Assembly (NCBI GenBank): GCA_000431515.1
Contig: HF991326.1
Span: 7,642 to 34,392 of the forward strand
Direction of reading: 5' to 3'
DNA: 26,751 bases
Source: Clostridium sp. CAG:632
GTDB lineage: Bacteria; Bacillota; Clostridia; Lachnospirales; Lachnospiraceae
In this document: positions 1 to 7,954 of the stretch, piece after piece
Position numbering within the stretch: position 1 is the first letter of the stretch
How the letters are laid out: every line of letters begins with the position of its first letter
Program-made: the position numbers and the translations under genes
The notes under the pieces: generated by a model
Seen by the model: the letters and a program-made list of their open reading frames with translations, nothing else
Database searches by the model: none
Told to the model about the DNA's origin: nothing

Positions 1-1704
1 CTGCCGGTTCAATGCCTCCGTATATAATCTCGCTACAAATGCCTCTGTATGTGTGTATGTATCCACAGTCACTCTGCAGGTAGCCTTCTGTCCGCTTCCA
101 TCCATTGCCTGGCAGGTGATCACTACGCTTCCCGCTTTCAATCCCTTAACCCGTCCGGATGAAGTCACCGTTGCAATCTTACTGTCGGAAGATGTCCATT
201 TCAGTTTCCGGTTCGTGGCCATTGATGGTGTAATCGTTGGTTTCAATGTATAGGTCGCTTCTCTCTGAAGCTTTAAATTACTCCGGTTTAATCGGATCCC
301 GCTGACCGGAACCGTTAGTGTAAAACTTGCACTCTGCTTGTTACCGCAGTCATAGGTATATGTAATCTGTGTTGCATTTTTATCCATCGTCACCTGACTA
401 CCGGAAAGAGTACCACCATTGATCCCGCTCAGCTTCTTAATATTCAGTCCGGCTATTTTAGAAAGATTATATCTGCGCTTGCTGTCCGGCTTTATTCCAT
501 ATGTATTTCCTTCACACCGAAAATCCTGAAGCTTTGTATTCTTCTCCAGATTCAGATATGGAAGTGCGTTGTTGGAGCAGTAGAGAATGGCGAGTTCCGG
601 ATTTCCGGTAAGATCCAGTGCAGACAACCGGTTGTAATCACAGTAAAGATACTGAAGCTTTGTCTGCTTTCTGAGATCCAGTGCCTTTAACCGGTTGCCG
701 TTGCAGTTAAGAAACTGAAGCTTTCCCAGATTTCCGAAGCCAATCGTTGTCAGCTTATTATTCTCGCATTCCAGATACAGCAATGCGGTATTCCGGCTTA
801 AATCCAATGTTGCCAGCCGGTTCAGACTACAGCTTAACCGCTCCAGCTTCAGGTTATATTGCAAATCCAGTGTCGTAATTACATTATTTCCACAAATCAA
901 ATATAAGAGCTTTTTATTCCCGCTCACATTCAGACTGCTTAATTTATTTCCTTCACAATCCAGATATTCCAGCTCGGAATTTTCTGTTAGTGTCAATGCA
1001 GTAAGTACATTCCCGGTACATTTCAAATCAACCAGCTTTTCGTTCTTCGTAACATCCAGTGCCGTCAGCTGATTCTGACTGCAGTCCAGGGTTTCCAGAT
1101 TTGTATTCTGCTTCAGGTTCAGTGCAGTAAGTGCATTTCCGGTACATTTCAAATCAACCAGCTTGGAATTTTTACTGATATCAATCTTCGTCAATGCATT
1201 CTTACTTACATTTAAGTACTTCAGATATGTAAAATATTCAATACCGGTCAGATCCTGAATACCGTACTTTTCAATATTTAATTCTTTACAATTACGTATT
1301 TCCAACACAGATAATATGCCATCTCCATTAGCATCAACCCCATTCTCCTTATCCAAAATATACGTCCGGAAGTTTGCATCCGGAAAGTGTGCTGCATCAA
1401 TCGTAATATTGGATGCCACATTCCGGCTATCTGCATCTTCCGTCTGCAACTCCTCTGTAAATAGGGCTGTTGAATTCTCCTGTTCGGAGCTTTCCTCTAT
1501 AGCTCCCCCTTCTGTACCCAGTTTCTCTGTGTCATCCTCCTCCACAGCCGGTTCCTCTGTAGCTACCGTCTCTGCACCTGCCTGCTCTGTATCCGTTGTT
1601 TCTTCTGCATAAGCATACGCAATCTGATTCCCACTGAACCACCCTGTATATCCGTTGCCAATCAGCAGGCTGATCCCTGCCAACAGCAATCCAAACTTCT
1701 TCAT
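1..1704 (-). CDS. Secreted leucine-rich-repeat protein with Ig-like domain (3' end outside window)
   Basis: The frame stays open from an ATG at 1704 to the window edge, giving 568 residues without a stop. A GGGAGG ribosome binding site lies just upstream (1712-1717). Residues 1-35 look like a signal peptide ending near AYAYAEE. Residues 36-95 are Glu/Thr-rich low complexity. An NGDG acidic loop sits near residue 126. About twelve 21-residue repeats cover residues ~160-404; from residue 181 they follow the pattern LxxLxCxxNxLxxLDLxxN, with a Cys in nearly every repeat. A bacterial Ig-like (Big_2-type) domain spans ~468-547, and from ~555 the sequence FVARLYTEALNRQ matches the start of a DUF4214 domain. 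The layout suggests a cell-surface or secreted adhesion-type protein; ligand unknown. The C-terminus and any anchor are not visible. Confidence 0.88.
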   Translation of the reverse strand, partial: MKKFGLLLAGISLLIGNGYTGWFSGNQIAYAYAEETTDTEQAGAETVATEEPAVEEDDTEKLGTEGGAIEESSEQENSTALFTEELQTEDADSRNVASNITIDAAHFPDANFRTYILDKENGVDANGDGILSVLEIRNCKELNIEKYGIQDLTGIEYFTYLKYLNVSKNALTKIDISKNSKLVDLKCTGNALTALNLKQNTNLETLDCSQNQLTALDVTKNEKLVDLKCTGNVLTALTLTENSELEYLDCEGNKLSSLNVSGNKKLLYLICGNNVITTLDLQYNLKLERLSCSLNRLATLDLSRNTALLYLECENNKLTTIGFGNLGKLQFLNCNGNRLKALDLRKQTKLQYLYCDYNRLSALDLTGNPELAILYCSNNALPYLNLEKNTKLQDFRCEGNTYGIKPDSKRRYNLSKIAGLNIKKLSGINGGTLSGSQVTMDKNATQITYTYDCGNKQSASFTLTVPVSGIRLNRSNLKLQREATYTLKPTITPSMATNRKLKWTSSDSKIATVTSSGRVKGLKAGSVVITCQAMDGSGQKATCRVTVDTYTHTEAFVARLYTEALNRQ

Positions 1705-1740
1705 TCCTATTCCTCCCAAACATCCTGCATATTCCACATC

Positions 1741-1768
1741 ACTATCATATGATCTCTGAGGCTGTCAG
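1741..1768 (-). promoter_or_regulatory. Candidate sigma-A promoter of the LRR protein gene
   Basis: Reading the minus strand, CTGACA (plus 1763-1768) is followed after 16 bp by GATAGT (plus 1741-1746), about 37 bp upstream of the LRR start codon. The -35 matches 5 of 6 consensus bases and the -10 matches 4 of 6. The preceding gene ends in a terminator-like hairpin, so an own promoter is expected here. Confidence 0.35.
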
Positions 1769-1780
1769 ATTTATTCACAT

Positions 1781-1834
1781 AATTTAAAATAGCAGGAATC
1801 CTGCATCTGTGTCAATACAAGAGTCCTGCTATTT
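1781..1834 (-). terminator. Probable intrinsic terminator after the DUF6465 gene
   Basis: Perfect 11-bp inverted arms AAATAGCAGGA (1787-1797) and TCCTGCTATTT (1824-1834) lie 26 bp past the stop codon of the DUF6465 gene. On the minus strand the hairpin runs into an interrupted T/A stretch (TTTTAAATT). The 26-nt loop is long and the T tract broken, so efficiency is uncertain. Confidence 0.6.
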
Positions 1835-1860
1835 CTATATCCGTTTGAACAAATAATAAA

Positions 1861-2382
1861 TTACTGGAATAAGTATTCGATTTCTCCACTCACGCCATCT
1901 GCTGTATAATAGGTCTTTCCTGTCTCAGGCTGGATATATACATTCAGCACTTTGATGGAAGATGCCTTCTTGCCGGTTGCTTCCACTACCTTTGCAACGA
2001 TATCTGCAGTTGAAACCTTTGCACTGTTAAACTCGATATAAACCTCTTCGGTTGCTTTCTCAGCCTTCTTTGCAGGTGCTTTCTTAGCTGCTGTCTTCTT
2101 CGCCGGTTCTGCTTTCTTAGCTGCTACCTTTGGTGCTTCTGCTTTCTTAACTGCTGCTTTCGGTGCTTCTGCCTTCTTAACTGCTGTCTTTGGTGCTTCT
2201 GCTTTCTTAACAGCCTCTGCCTTTGGTGCTTCTACCTTCTTAACTGCCGCCTTTGGTGCTTCTGCCTTCTTTACAGCCTCTGCCTTTGGTGCTTCTGCCT
2301 TCTTAGCTGTTACCTTTACTGCCTCTACTTTATCTGCTGCCTTAGCTTCTACTTTAGTCTCAGGTTTCTTAACTGTACTCAT
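1861..2382 (-). CDS. DUF6465 family protein with Lys/Ala/Pro-rich N-terminal tail
   Basis: The product is 173 residues. The open frame extends 33 codons further upstream, but the ATG at 2382 follows GGAGG by a normal distance and begins MSTVKKPE, so this start is preferred. Residues ~1-113 are low complexity, built from near-repeats of KKAEAPKA with many Lys and Ala, like histone H1 or AlgP-type tails. Residues ~114-173 form a compact domain beginning VYIEFNSAKV and containing a YIQPETGKTYY stretch, recognised as DUF6465, a family common in Lachnospiraceae and of unknown function. The basic tail suggests nucleic-acid or polyanion binding, but that is inference. It stands alone between two terminators. 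Confidence 0.85.
   Translation of the reverse strand: MSTVKKPETKVEAKAADKVEAVKVTAKKAEAPKAEAVKKAEAPKAAVKKVEAPKAEAVKKAEAPKTAVKKAEAPKAAVKKAEAPKVAAKKAEPAKKTAAKKAPAKKAEKATEEVYIEFNSAKVSTADIVAKVVEATGKKASSIKVLNVYIQPETGKTYYTADGVSGEIEYLFQ
2080..2340 (-). repeat. Imperfect coding repeats for Lys-Ala-Pro-Glu units
   Basis: Within the DUF6465 gene the plus strand repeatedly shows variants of ctttggtgcttctgccttc, at spacings of about 33-36 bp. They encode repeated KKAEAPKA-type units. The tract is a likely site of slippage and length variation between strains. Boundaries are approximate. Confidence 0.7.
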
Positions 2383-2431
2383 AACAATTCCTCCATCTCT
2401 TAACCATATAAGTAATTCATATATTAGCTTG

Positions 2432-2460
2432 ATAATACCTTCTTTTTGCAACCTTTGCAA
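2432..2460 (-). promoter_or_regulatory. Candidate sigma-A promoter of the DUF6465 gene
   Basis: On the minus strand TTGCAA (plus 2455-2460) and TATTAT (plus 2432-2437) are separated by 17 bp, about 50 bp upstream of the start codon. A second TTGCAA lies between them (near plus 2447-2452). Spacing and hexamers fit sigma-A, but no experiment supports it. Confidence 0.45.
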
Positions 2461-2593
2461 GCACTCTTCCAATTTTTTCAACTATTCAACAACGACTTTC
2501 AGATTTTATCGTTTTATACAGACAAATTGCACAAATCCCCCCAGTGGTCCTAATACCTGCAGGCACAGTTACCGGTTCGGTGTCTACGCAGGC

Positions 2594-2629
2594 AAAAAAA
2601 GAGGAACAGGTAACTGATACCTATTCCTC
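2594..2629 (-). terminator. Intrinsic terminator after reverse rubrerythrin
   Basis: A 12-nt inverted repeat, GAGGAACAGGTA (2601-2612) with TACCTATTCCTC (2618-2629), has one G-T-type imperfection. On the minus strand it is followed directly by seven T residues (plus 2594-2600). It lies 19 bp past the stop codon of the rubrerythrin gene. Confidence 0.88.
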
Positions 2630-2647
2630 TCAAATTCTTCTCTGATC

Positions 2648-3187
2648 CTAGCCGAAGTATCTCTTAAGAAGTCCTTCAAATGCCTTACCATGTCTAGCCT
2701 CATCACGAGCCATCTCATGAACTGTATCATGGATTGCATCCAGGTTCGCAGCTTTTGCTCTCTTAGCCAGATCTGTCTTACCGGCAGTTGCACCGTTCTC
2801 AGCCTCTACCCGAAGCTCCAGATTCTTCTTTGTGCTGTCTGTTACGACTTCGCCTAACAGCTCTGCAAACTTCGCTGCGTGCTCAGCCTCTTCATAAGCA
2901 GCCTTCTCATAATACATTCCGATCTCCGGATATCCTTCACGATAAGCTACGCGGGCCATTGCCAGATACATACCGACCTCGCTGCACTCACCGTTAAAAT
3001 TAGCTCTTAAATCCTCTAAAATATCTTCGCTGACACCCTGTGCAACTCCTACCACATGCTCAGAAGCCCAGGTCTTCTCACCGCTCTGTGCTACAAACTT
3101 CTCAGCCGGTGCTCCACACTGCGGGCATCTTTCCGGTGCCTGCTCTCCTTCATAAACATAACCACATACTGAACATACAAATTTCAT
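2648..3187 (-). CDS. Reverse rubrerythrin (N-terminal rubredoxin, C-terminal diiron domain)
   Basis: The product is 179 residues from the ATG at 3187, preceded by AAGGAG. The open frame runs further upstream but through the promoter, so the longer start is wrong. Residues 1-35 are a rubredoxin-type iron site (C5, C8, C21, C24). The rest is a ferritin-like four-helix domain with ligand-type residues E67/E70, ExxH at 100-103, E128/E130 and ExxH at 163-166. The rubredoxin lies ahead of the diiron domain, opposite to classical rubrerythrin. Reverse rubrerythrins of clostridia reduce H2O2 (and O2) with electrons from NADH via a reductase and rubredoxin, and are known PerR targets. The promoter here carries a PerR-like box. 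Confidence 0.93.
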   Translation of the reverse strand: MKFVCSVCGYVYEGEQAPERCPQCGAPAEKFVAQSGEKTWASEHVVGVAQGVSEDILEDLRANFNGECSEVGMYLAMARVAYREGYPEIGMYYEKAAYEEAEHAAKFAELLGEVVTDSTKKNLELRVEAENGATAGKTDLAKRAKAANLDAIHDTVHEMARDEARHGKAFEGLLKRYFG

Positions 3188-3224
3188 ATCAAAAACTCCT
3201 TTTCTCAAAAAAATAGTAATCATT

Positions 3225-3254
3225 ACTGATTTATTGTAATTATAATAAATCAGT
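3225..3254. promoter_or_regulatory. PerR-like operator in a 30-bp palindrome over the rubrerythrin -10
   Basis: The arms ACTGATTTATT (3225-3235) and AATAAATCAGT (3244-3254) are perfect complements. The core read on the minus strand, TTATAATTACAATAA, matches the PerR consensus TTATAATNATTATAA at 12 of 14 defined positions. The -10 hexamer of the rubrerythrin promoter lies inside it, so binding would block RNA polymerase. PerR control of reverse rubrerythrin is known in Clostridium; here it is inferred from sequence. Confidence 0.75.
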
Positions 3255-3267
3255 CGGAAATTGTCAA
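3239..3267 (-). promoter_or_regulatory. Consensus sigma-A promoter of reverse rubrerythrin
   Basis: On the minus strand TTGACA (plus 3262-3267) and TATAAT (plus 3239-3244) are exact consensus hexamers with a 17-bp spacer, about 52 bp upstream of the start codon. A promoter this strong implies tight repression when not needed, in line with the overlapping palindrome. Confidence 0.85.
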
Positions 3268-3283
3268 TGCAATGCGACAATTT
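3258..3283. repeat. Inverted repeat covering the rubrerythrin -35 region
   Basis: AAATTGTC (3258-3265) and GACAATTT (3276-3283) are perfect 8-bp arms around a 10-nt centre that is itself a partial ATGCAATGC repeat. The left arm contains most of the -35 hexamer. On the plus strand the hairpin is followed by more T residues, so it could also terminate plus-strand transcription, but no plus-strand gene reaches it. Confidence 0.6.
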
Positions 3284-3299
3284 TTTTCTAAACAATTTA

Positions 3300-4667
3300 T
3301 TAATTACTTTTCTGCAGTAAATCTACGATTTCATTCATCTTCATACCGTTAGATCCTTTGATCAATACAATGTCATCCGGCATCAGAGTTCCCAACAGAT
3401 ACATTGCCACCTCTTCATTATCCATATATTCGGAAACCAGTATTCTGGACTTATGATCGATCAGTGCCTTATGGATCGCTTTTGCCCGTTCTCCGACTAC
3501 AACCAGTTCATCTACCGGAAGCCCTGCCAGATATTCTCCGACCTCGTAATGATACCGTTCCGAATCCGTTCCCAGCTCAAACATATCGCCAAGAACCGCA
3601 ATCTTCCTGCCCTCTGTTTTCATATTGCAAAGCACATCCAGACTCGCCTTCATAGAATCCGGACTTGCATTATAGGTATCATCAATAATCGTAAACCGAT
3701 TCTCCAGTCGTAAAATCTTCTGCCGTAATCCATGAAAATCCCGGAACTGCAACGCAGCCTTCTCCACTGGAATTCCCACCTGATCGCTGACTGCCAGACC
3801 AGCCAGACAATCCAGTACATTATGCAGTCCGAGCATGCTAAGCTCTACCGGTATCCTCGTTTCTCCATGCACATAGGTAAAATAACTGCGATCAGCATCA
3901 AACCGGATATCCTCTGCCCGGTAATCACACCATGCCTGTGTACCATAATACCGGACTTCACATGGCATCTTTCCTCTCATTTCCGCAAGCATCTTATCAT
4001 CACCGTTTAAAAATAGCACACCTCCCGGCTGCAATCCGTTTATGATCGATAATTTTTCCTTTCGGATATTCTCCTGCGTCTTTAACTGTTCAATATGCGC
4101 AAGACCGATCGTTGTGACCACCGCATATTTCGGTTCACACATCCGTGACAGAATGTCAATCTGACCTTCCTCACTCATGCCACATTCCAGAACCGCCATC
4201 TCATCCTGTTTTCCAACCCTGGAAATCATGATCGGAAGTCCGATCTGGCTGTTATAATTCTTCTGTGTTTCAAACACCTGATACTGTGCCCGAAGTGCAG
4301 CCGCGATCATATTTCTGGTTGTCGTCTTTCCAACGCTTCCGGTTACTGCTACTACCGGTATTTCAATCCTTTTTCTTAAATAGAACCCGATGTCCGTCAA
4401 TGCCTGACAGGTATCCTTTACCTTGATATACGGTTTCTGTGCGTTCATTGCATAATGCTCCGACGTCAGTGTTGCCGCTCCGACCTTTAAAGTCTGCTCA
4501 ATGAACCGGTGTGCATTTACCCGTTCTCCGATAATCGGCACAAATAAATCTCCTTCTTTGACTATACGCGAATCAATACAGATATCCTGTAGCTCGGTAT
4601 CTGCATCTCCGCACAACAAAGTGCCACCTGTTGCTTCTAAAATATCCCGAACTGTTATATGCTCCAT
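3300..4667 (-). CDS. murF: UDP-N-acetylmuramoyl-tripeptide--D-alanyl-D-alanine ligase
   Basis: The product is 455 residues, normal for MurF. It joins D-Ala-D-Ala to UDP-MurNAc-tripeptide with ATP in the cytoplasm, the last soluble step before the lipid-linked stage of peptidoglycan synthesis. The N-terminal domain has IDSR at 31-34. The ATP-binding loop GSVGKTT is at 110-116, followed by an NYNSQIGLP segment typical of Mur ligases. DDTYNASPDSMKASL in the C-terminal part is the MurF signature. The start lies 2 bp after the HAD phosphatase stop, and the AGGAAAGGA ribosome site sits inside that gene's end, so the two are translated from one message. No clear terminator follows before the rubrerythrin promoter. 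Confidence 0.96.
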   Translation of the reverse strand: MEHITVRDILEATGGTLLCGDADTELQDICIDSRIVKEGDLFVPIIGERVNAHRFIEQTLKVGAATLTSEHYAMNAQKPYIKVKDTCQALTDIGFYLRKRIEIPVVAVTGSVGKTTTRNMIAAALRAQYQVFETQKNYNSQIGLPIMISRVGKQDEMAVLECGMSEEGQIDILSRMCEPKYAVVTTIGLAHIEQLKTQENIRKEKLSIINGLQPGGVLFLNGDDKMLAEMRGKMPCEVRYYGTQAWCDYRAEDIRFDADRSYFTYVHGETRIPVELSMLGLHNVLDCLAGLAVSDQVGIPVEKAALQFRDFHGLRQKILRLENRFTIIDDTYNASPDSMKASLDVLCNMKTEGRKIAVLGDMFELGTDSERYHYEVGEYLAGLPVDELVVVGERAKAIHKALIDHKSRILVSEYMDNEEVAMYLLGTLMPDDIVLIKGSNGMKMNEIVDLLQKSN

Positions 4668-4669
4668 TT

Positions 4670-5512
4670 CTAATTTTCCTTTCCTGCCATATGTAATGCC
4701 TTATATAAAAACCGGGCAACACCATCTTCTTCATTTCCCGGAATGATACCATCTGCCAGCTCCTGAATCTCTGCGGATGCATTGGATACCGCATATGTTT
4801 CATCACAGGCTTTAAACATCTCAATGTCATTTGTGCTGTCGCCAAAGCCGATCAGATAATCAAAATCACCCCATTGCCTGATCCGGTTCAGTGCCGCTGA
4901 TTTGGATGCCTGATCACTGTAGATTTCAAGGTTCATCCATTCCTCATGATAGATGTCCTCATACATGATCGCATGTGCTCCGCGGACAGCCTGCAGATCC
5001 CGGTACAGATTCATCAGCCGTTCTTTCCGCTCACGTAAAAAGAAATAAATAACTCCCCGATCCGCACAGATGCTCAGATCATCCACTTCCGTAAATACCT
5101 TATCGTATTTCATGATACGTTCATTCCGGAATTTATTCAGTGATCTGGATTCCACACTGTCATAATAAGTATACATTGTTCCATGCTCCATCGTGTACAT
5201 GAAGCACTGCAGTCCATAAAGCTTTATGACTCCCAGTATCACCATCGCCGTTTCTCTGGAAAGCGAATGGACCTCCAGGTAATCCTGTTGGCCCGGATCA
5301 TATACCAGAACACCGTTCATCATAGAAAACGGAATCTGAAGATTCACAGATGCCATGATAGGAAATGTCGTTGCCGGCGTTCTTGCTGTATTAATAGTAA
5401 ATGCTATTCCCTGTTCTATGCAGGTATTCAATTTTTCAGCAGTGGTCGCCGAAATATCTCCCCGCTGATTCAGCAGAGTTCCATCCAGATCACTGACGTA
5501 TAATTTTTTCAT
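4670..5512 (-). CDS. Cof-type HAD-IIB family phosphatase
   Basis: The product is 280 residues. Motif I, VSDLDGTLL, holds the nucleophile D8 and acid/base D10. A late GFGDSTNDIEMF carries the Mg-binding Asp pair of motif IV, and the C2 cap lies between. Cof-type enzymes dephosphorylate small cytosolic phosphosugars, nucleotides or cofactor phosphates; the substrate cannot be read from sequence. A ribosome site (AAGGA) precedes the ATG. It overlaps nothing but sits 2 bp ahead of murF and 51 bp after the helicase, so it is part of a minus-strand run that delivers murF. A second Cof-type paralogue is at 12548-13354. Confidence 0.9.
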   Translation of the reverse strand: MKKLYVSDLDGTLLNQRGDISATTAEKLNTCIEQGIAFTINTARTPATTFPIMASVNLQIPFSMMNGVLVYDPGQQDYLEVHSLSRETAMVILGVIKLYGLQCFMYTMEHGTMYTYYDSVESRSLNKFRNERIMKYDKVFTEVDDLSICADRGVIYFFLRERKERLMNLYRDLQAVRGAHAIMYEDIYHEEWMNLEIYSDQASKSAALNRIRQWGDFDYLIGFGDSTNDIEMFKACDETYAVSNASAEIQELADGIIPGNEEDGVARFLYKALHMAGKEN

Positions 5513-5563
5513 AACTCATATCCTTTTTATCAATTGTTGTCAGATTATAATATTATTATTATA

Positions 5564-7912
5564 TCATTTTCTATCCGACTGTTCCACCCAGAATTTTTCA
5601 CTGACTGTCGCTACCGTATCCATCTGTACAATCTCATAATCTTCCCATTCTCTTGGAAATAACTGTCTGCTGGTACTCCTTAGAAACCTCTCATCCAGCA
5701 GCAGGATCACACCATGATCCTCGGCTGTCCGTATTACTCTTCCTGCAGCCTGAAGCACCTTATTCATACCGGGATATAAATATGCATATTCAAATCCCAT
5801 GCCTTCCCTTTCTTCAAAATAATTCCGCAGGATCTCCCGTTCATTGCATACCATCGGCAGTCCAATCCCGACTACGATCGTTCCGATCAGCCGTTCTCCG
5901 GTCAGATCAATCCCCTCTGCAAAAATACCTCCCAGAATACAGAAAGCAACTACCTGCTCTCCTTCAAATTGTTGCAGGAATTCTTCCCGTGCTTCTTCTT
6001 TCATGTTCGGATTCTGACAGATCAGAGTCACCCGTTTGTCCAGGCCTTCTGCACAGGCAATCGCATATACGTCCTGAAGCATCCGATAAGACGGAAAAAA
6101 CACCATATAATTTCCATCTCTGGTACCTATCAGCTTTTCTATATAATAATAGATCTTTTCGTATTCCTTCTGCCCGCGCCTGCTATAGCGGCTGCTCACA
6201 TCGGAACCGATCATAATCTGTCGATGTTCCCTCGGAAATGGGGAAGCGATATAGATCGCATAATCTTCCTCCGCGCTCAATAATTTCTTATAATACCGGA
6301 TTGGAAGCAATGTTGCCGAAAAAAACACCGCTGCCCGCCCCTTATCGAGGCATTCCCGCAAATTAACAGATGTATCTACGCAGAATAATTTTATACGAAA
6401 AGAGTCCGCATTCACCTGTTCACTGAATATTACATAGTTCTCATCCACTCGCTCATAAATATTCATAAACTGATATATCTTGAAATAAAATTCAAGAATC
6501 TCTGTTTCATCCGGCAGCCCGTGATGCTGTTCCAGAAATTTCTCATATTCTCCAAGCACGGACAACAACCTGTGGATCAGGGGATCGATAGATTCCAGCA
6601 CCTGATATCCATTACACTCCTTCTTCATTTCGAGAAGAACCCGGTTACAGGCATCCAGTTTCCCTGCCAGCTTATTACTATATGGCTTTATCAGCTTCTT
6701 AACCTTCAGAAACTCTTCTTTATATAGCTCCGCACTGTACATACTGCTCGCTCGCTCATATAAATTATGTGCTTCATCCACCAGAAATATATAATCTCCC
6801 TGTACTCCCTGTCCGAAATACCGTTTCAGATTGACACGCGGATCAAATACATAATTATAATCACAAATAATTCCATCAACCCAGAGACTGACATCCAGAC
6901 AGAACTCGAACGGACATACCTGATGTTTCCCGGCATATGCATATATCACTTCTCTGGTAATATTCTGTTCATGATTAATGCAATCAAATACCGCAGCATT
7001 GATCCGGTCATAATGCCCCTTTGCATATGGGCACTGTTCCGGATTACAGGTACACTCCTCCTGAAAGCATGCCTTCTCCTTAGCCGTAATAACCACGGAT
7101 GAGAACTGCAATCCTCCCTCCCGCAGTTTTTCAAATGCTTCGACTGCAACTGTCCGTGTGATCGTCTTCGCAGTCAGATAAAAAATCTTATCGCCCATTT
7201 CCTGTCCCATTGCCTGTACCGCAGGAAATATAGTTGCAAGTGTTTTTCCAATGCCTGTCGGTGCCTGTACAAACAATGCGGTTTCCTCCCGGATTGCATG
7301 ATAGACCGATACCACCATATCCCGCTGTCCTGTCCGGTACGGATATGGAAATTGAACATTTTCAATGCTTGCATTACGGAGTCTCTGATGGTCATACAAA
7401 TAATCTGCCCAGACCATATATTGCCCAACCAGCTTCCGGAACCATTCCTCTAATTCATCAAATAAATACATCTCCGAAAACCGCCGGATTTCCTCCGTCT
7501 CCAGATTGCAATACGTCATCTGAACCGTGATTTCCGAAACTTCCTGCTCCCTGCCATAGATATAAGCATATACCATTGCCTGTGCCTTATGTACAAAAAC
7601 AGGCGCCTCCATCTCATCTACGTTCCGATAAACGCCTTTAATCTCATCAATGGTAATGGCACCTGCCTGTTGTTCTATGATTCCATCTGCCCGTCCTTCA
7701 ATCTGCAAAATAAAATGTTCCTGCTCCAGCCGGATGACCAGCGGCACTTCACTCCGATAGAACGAGCCCATATTCTTTTGAATTTTACGGTGCATCCGGC
7801 TTCCTGCCTCCATCGCATCCTTATCGGATACCTGACCTCTCCGGTTATCAATATCCCCTTCCCGGAAAATAAATTCCACCAGATTCCGCACCGAAACTTT
7901 AATTTTGTTCAT
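5564..7912 (-). CDS. PD-(D/E)XK nuclease fused to XPD/DinG-type Fe-S helicase
   Basis: The product is 782 residues. The N-terminal ~180 residues look like a RecB/Cas4-type nuclease: GRADG with D76, ITIDEIKG giving D89-E90-x-K92, and a QAMVYAY helix with Q111 (QhxxY motif). A superfamily 2 helicase of the XPD/DinG type follows: Walker A PTGIGKT at 218-224, DEAH at 379-382, and an insert with clustered cysteines (C282, C287, C289, C294, also C333, C338) suited to a 4Fe-4S cluster. Motif VI is near QAAGRVIRTAEDHG. Such helicases unwind DNA 5'-3' with ATP in repair or R-loop/D-loop removal. The nuclease would cut the unwound strand; that coupling is inference. Ribosome site is weak. Confidence 0.88.
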   Translation of the reverse strand: MNKIKVSVRNLVEFIFREGDIDNRRGQVSDKDAMEAGSRMHRKIQKNMGSFYRSEVPLVIRLEQEHFILQIEGRADGIIEQQAGAITIDEIKGVYRNVDEMEAPVFVHKAQAMVYAYIYGREQEVSEITVQMTYCNLETEEIRRFSEMYLFDELEEWFRKLVGQYMVWADYLYDHQRLRNASIENVQFPYPYRTGQRDMVVSVYHAIREETALFVQAPTGIGKTLATIFPAVQAMGQEMGDKIFYLTAKTITRTVAVEAFEKLREGGLQFSSVVITAKEKACFQEECTCNPEQCPYAKGHYDRINAAVFDCINHEQNITREVIYAYAGKHQVCPFEFCLDVSLWVDGIICDYNYVFDPRVNLKRYFGQGVQGDYIFLVDEAHNLYERASSMYSAELYKEEFLKVKKLIKPYSNKLAGKLDACNRVLLEMKKECNGYQVLESIDPLIHRLLSVLGEYEKFLEQHHGLPDETEILEFYFKIYQFMNIYERVDENYVIFSEQVNADSFRIKLFCVDTSVNLRECLDKGRAAVFFSATLLPIRYYKKLLSAEEDYAIYIASPFPREHRQIMIGSDVSSRYSRRGQKEYEKIYYYIEKLIGTRDGNYMVFFPSYRMLQDVYAIACAEGLDKRVTLICQNPNMKEEAREEFLQQFEGEQVVAFCILGGIFAEGIDLTGERLIGTIVVGIGLPMVCNEREILRNYFEEREGMGFEYAYLYPGMNKVLQAAGRVIRTAEDHGVILLLDERFLRSTSRQLFPREWEDYEIVQMDTVATVSEKFWVEQSDRK

Positions 7913-7954
7913 ACTGTCTTTATCTGTAAATTTCTATTATTTCCATTATACTTC

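Noticed and set aside
1532..1723. 63-codon minus-strand frame overlapping the LRR start
   Set aside because: It lies out of frame with the LRR protein, which has signal peptide, ribosome site and repeats; the short frame shows no domain.
2080..2340. Repeats as a CRISPR array
   Set aside because: The repeats are in-frame coding for KKAEAPKA units, vary in sequence and have no unique spacers.
3258..3283. Hairpin with T run on the plus strand as a terminator
   Set aside because: No plus-strand gene leads into it, and it covers the -35 of the rubrerythrin promoter; kept only as an inverted repeat.
5653..6216. 187-codon plus-strand frame
   Set aside because: Antisense to the helicase C-terminal region with its conserved motifs; composition is that of a shadow frame.
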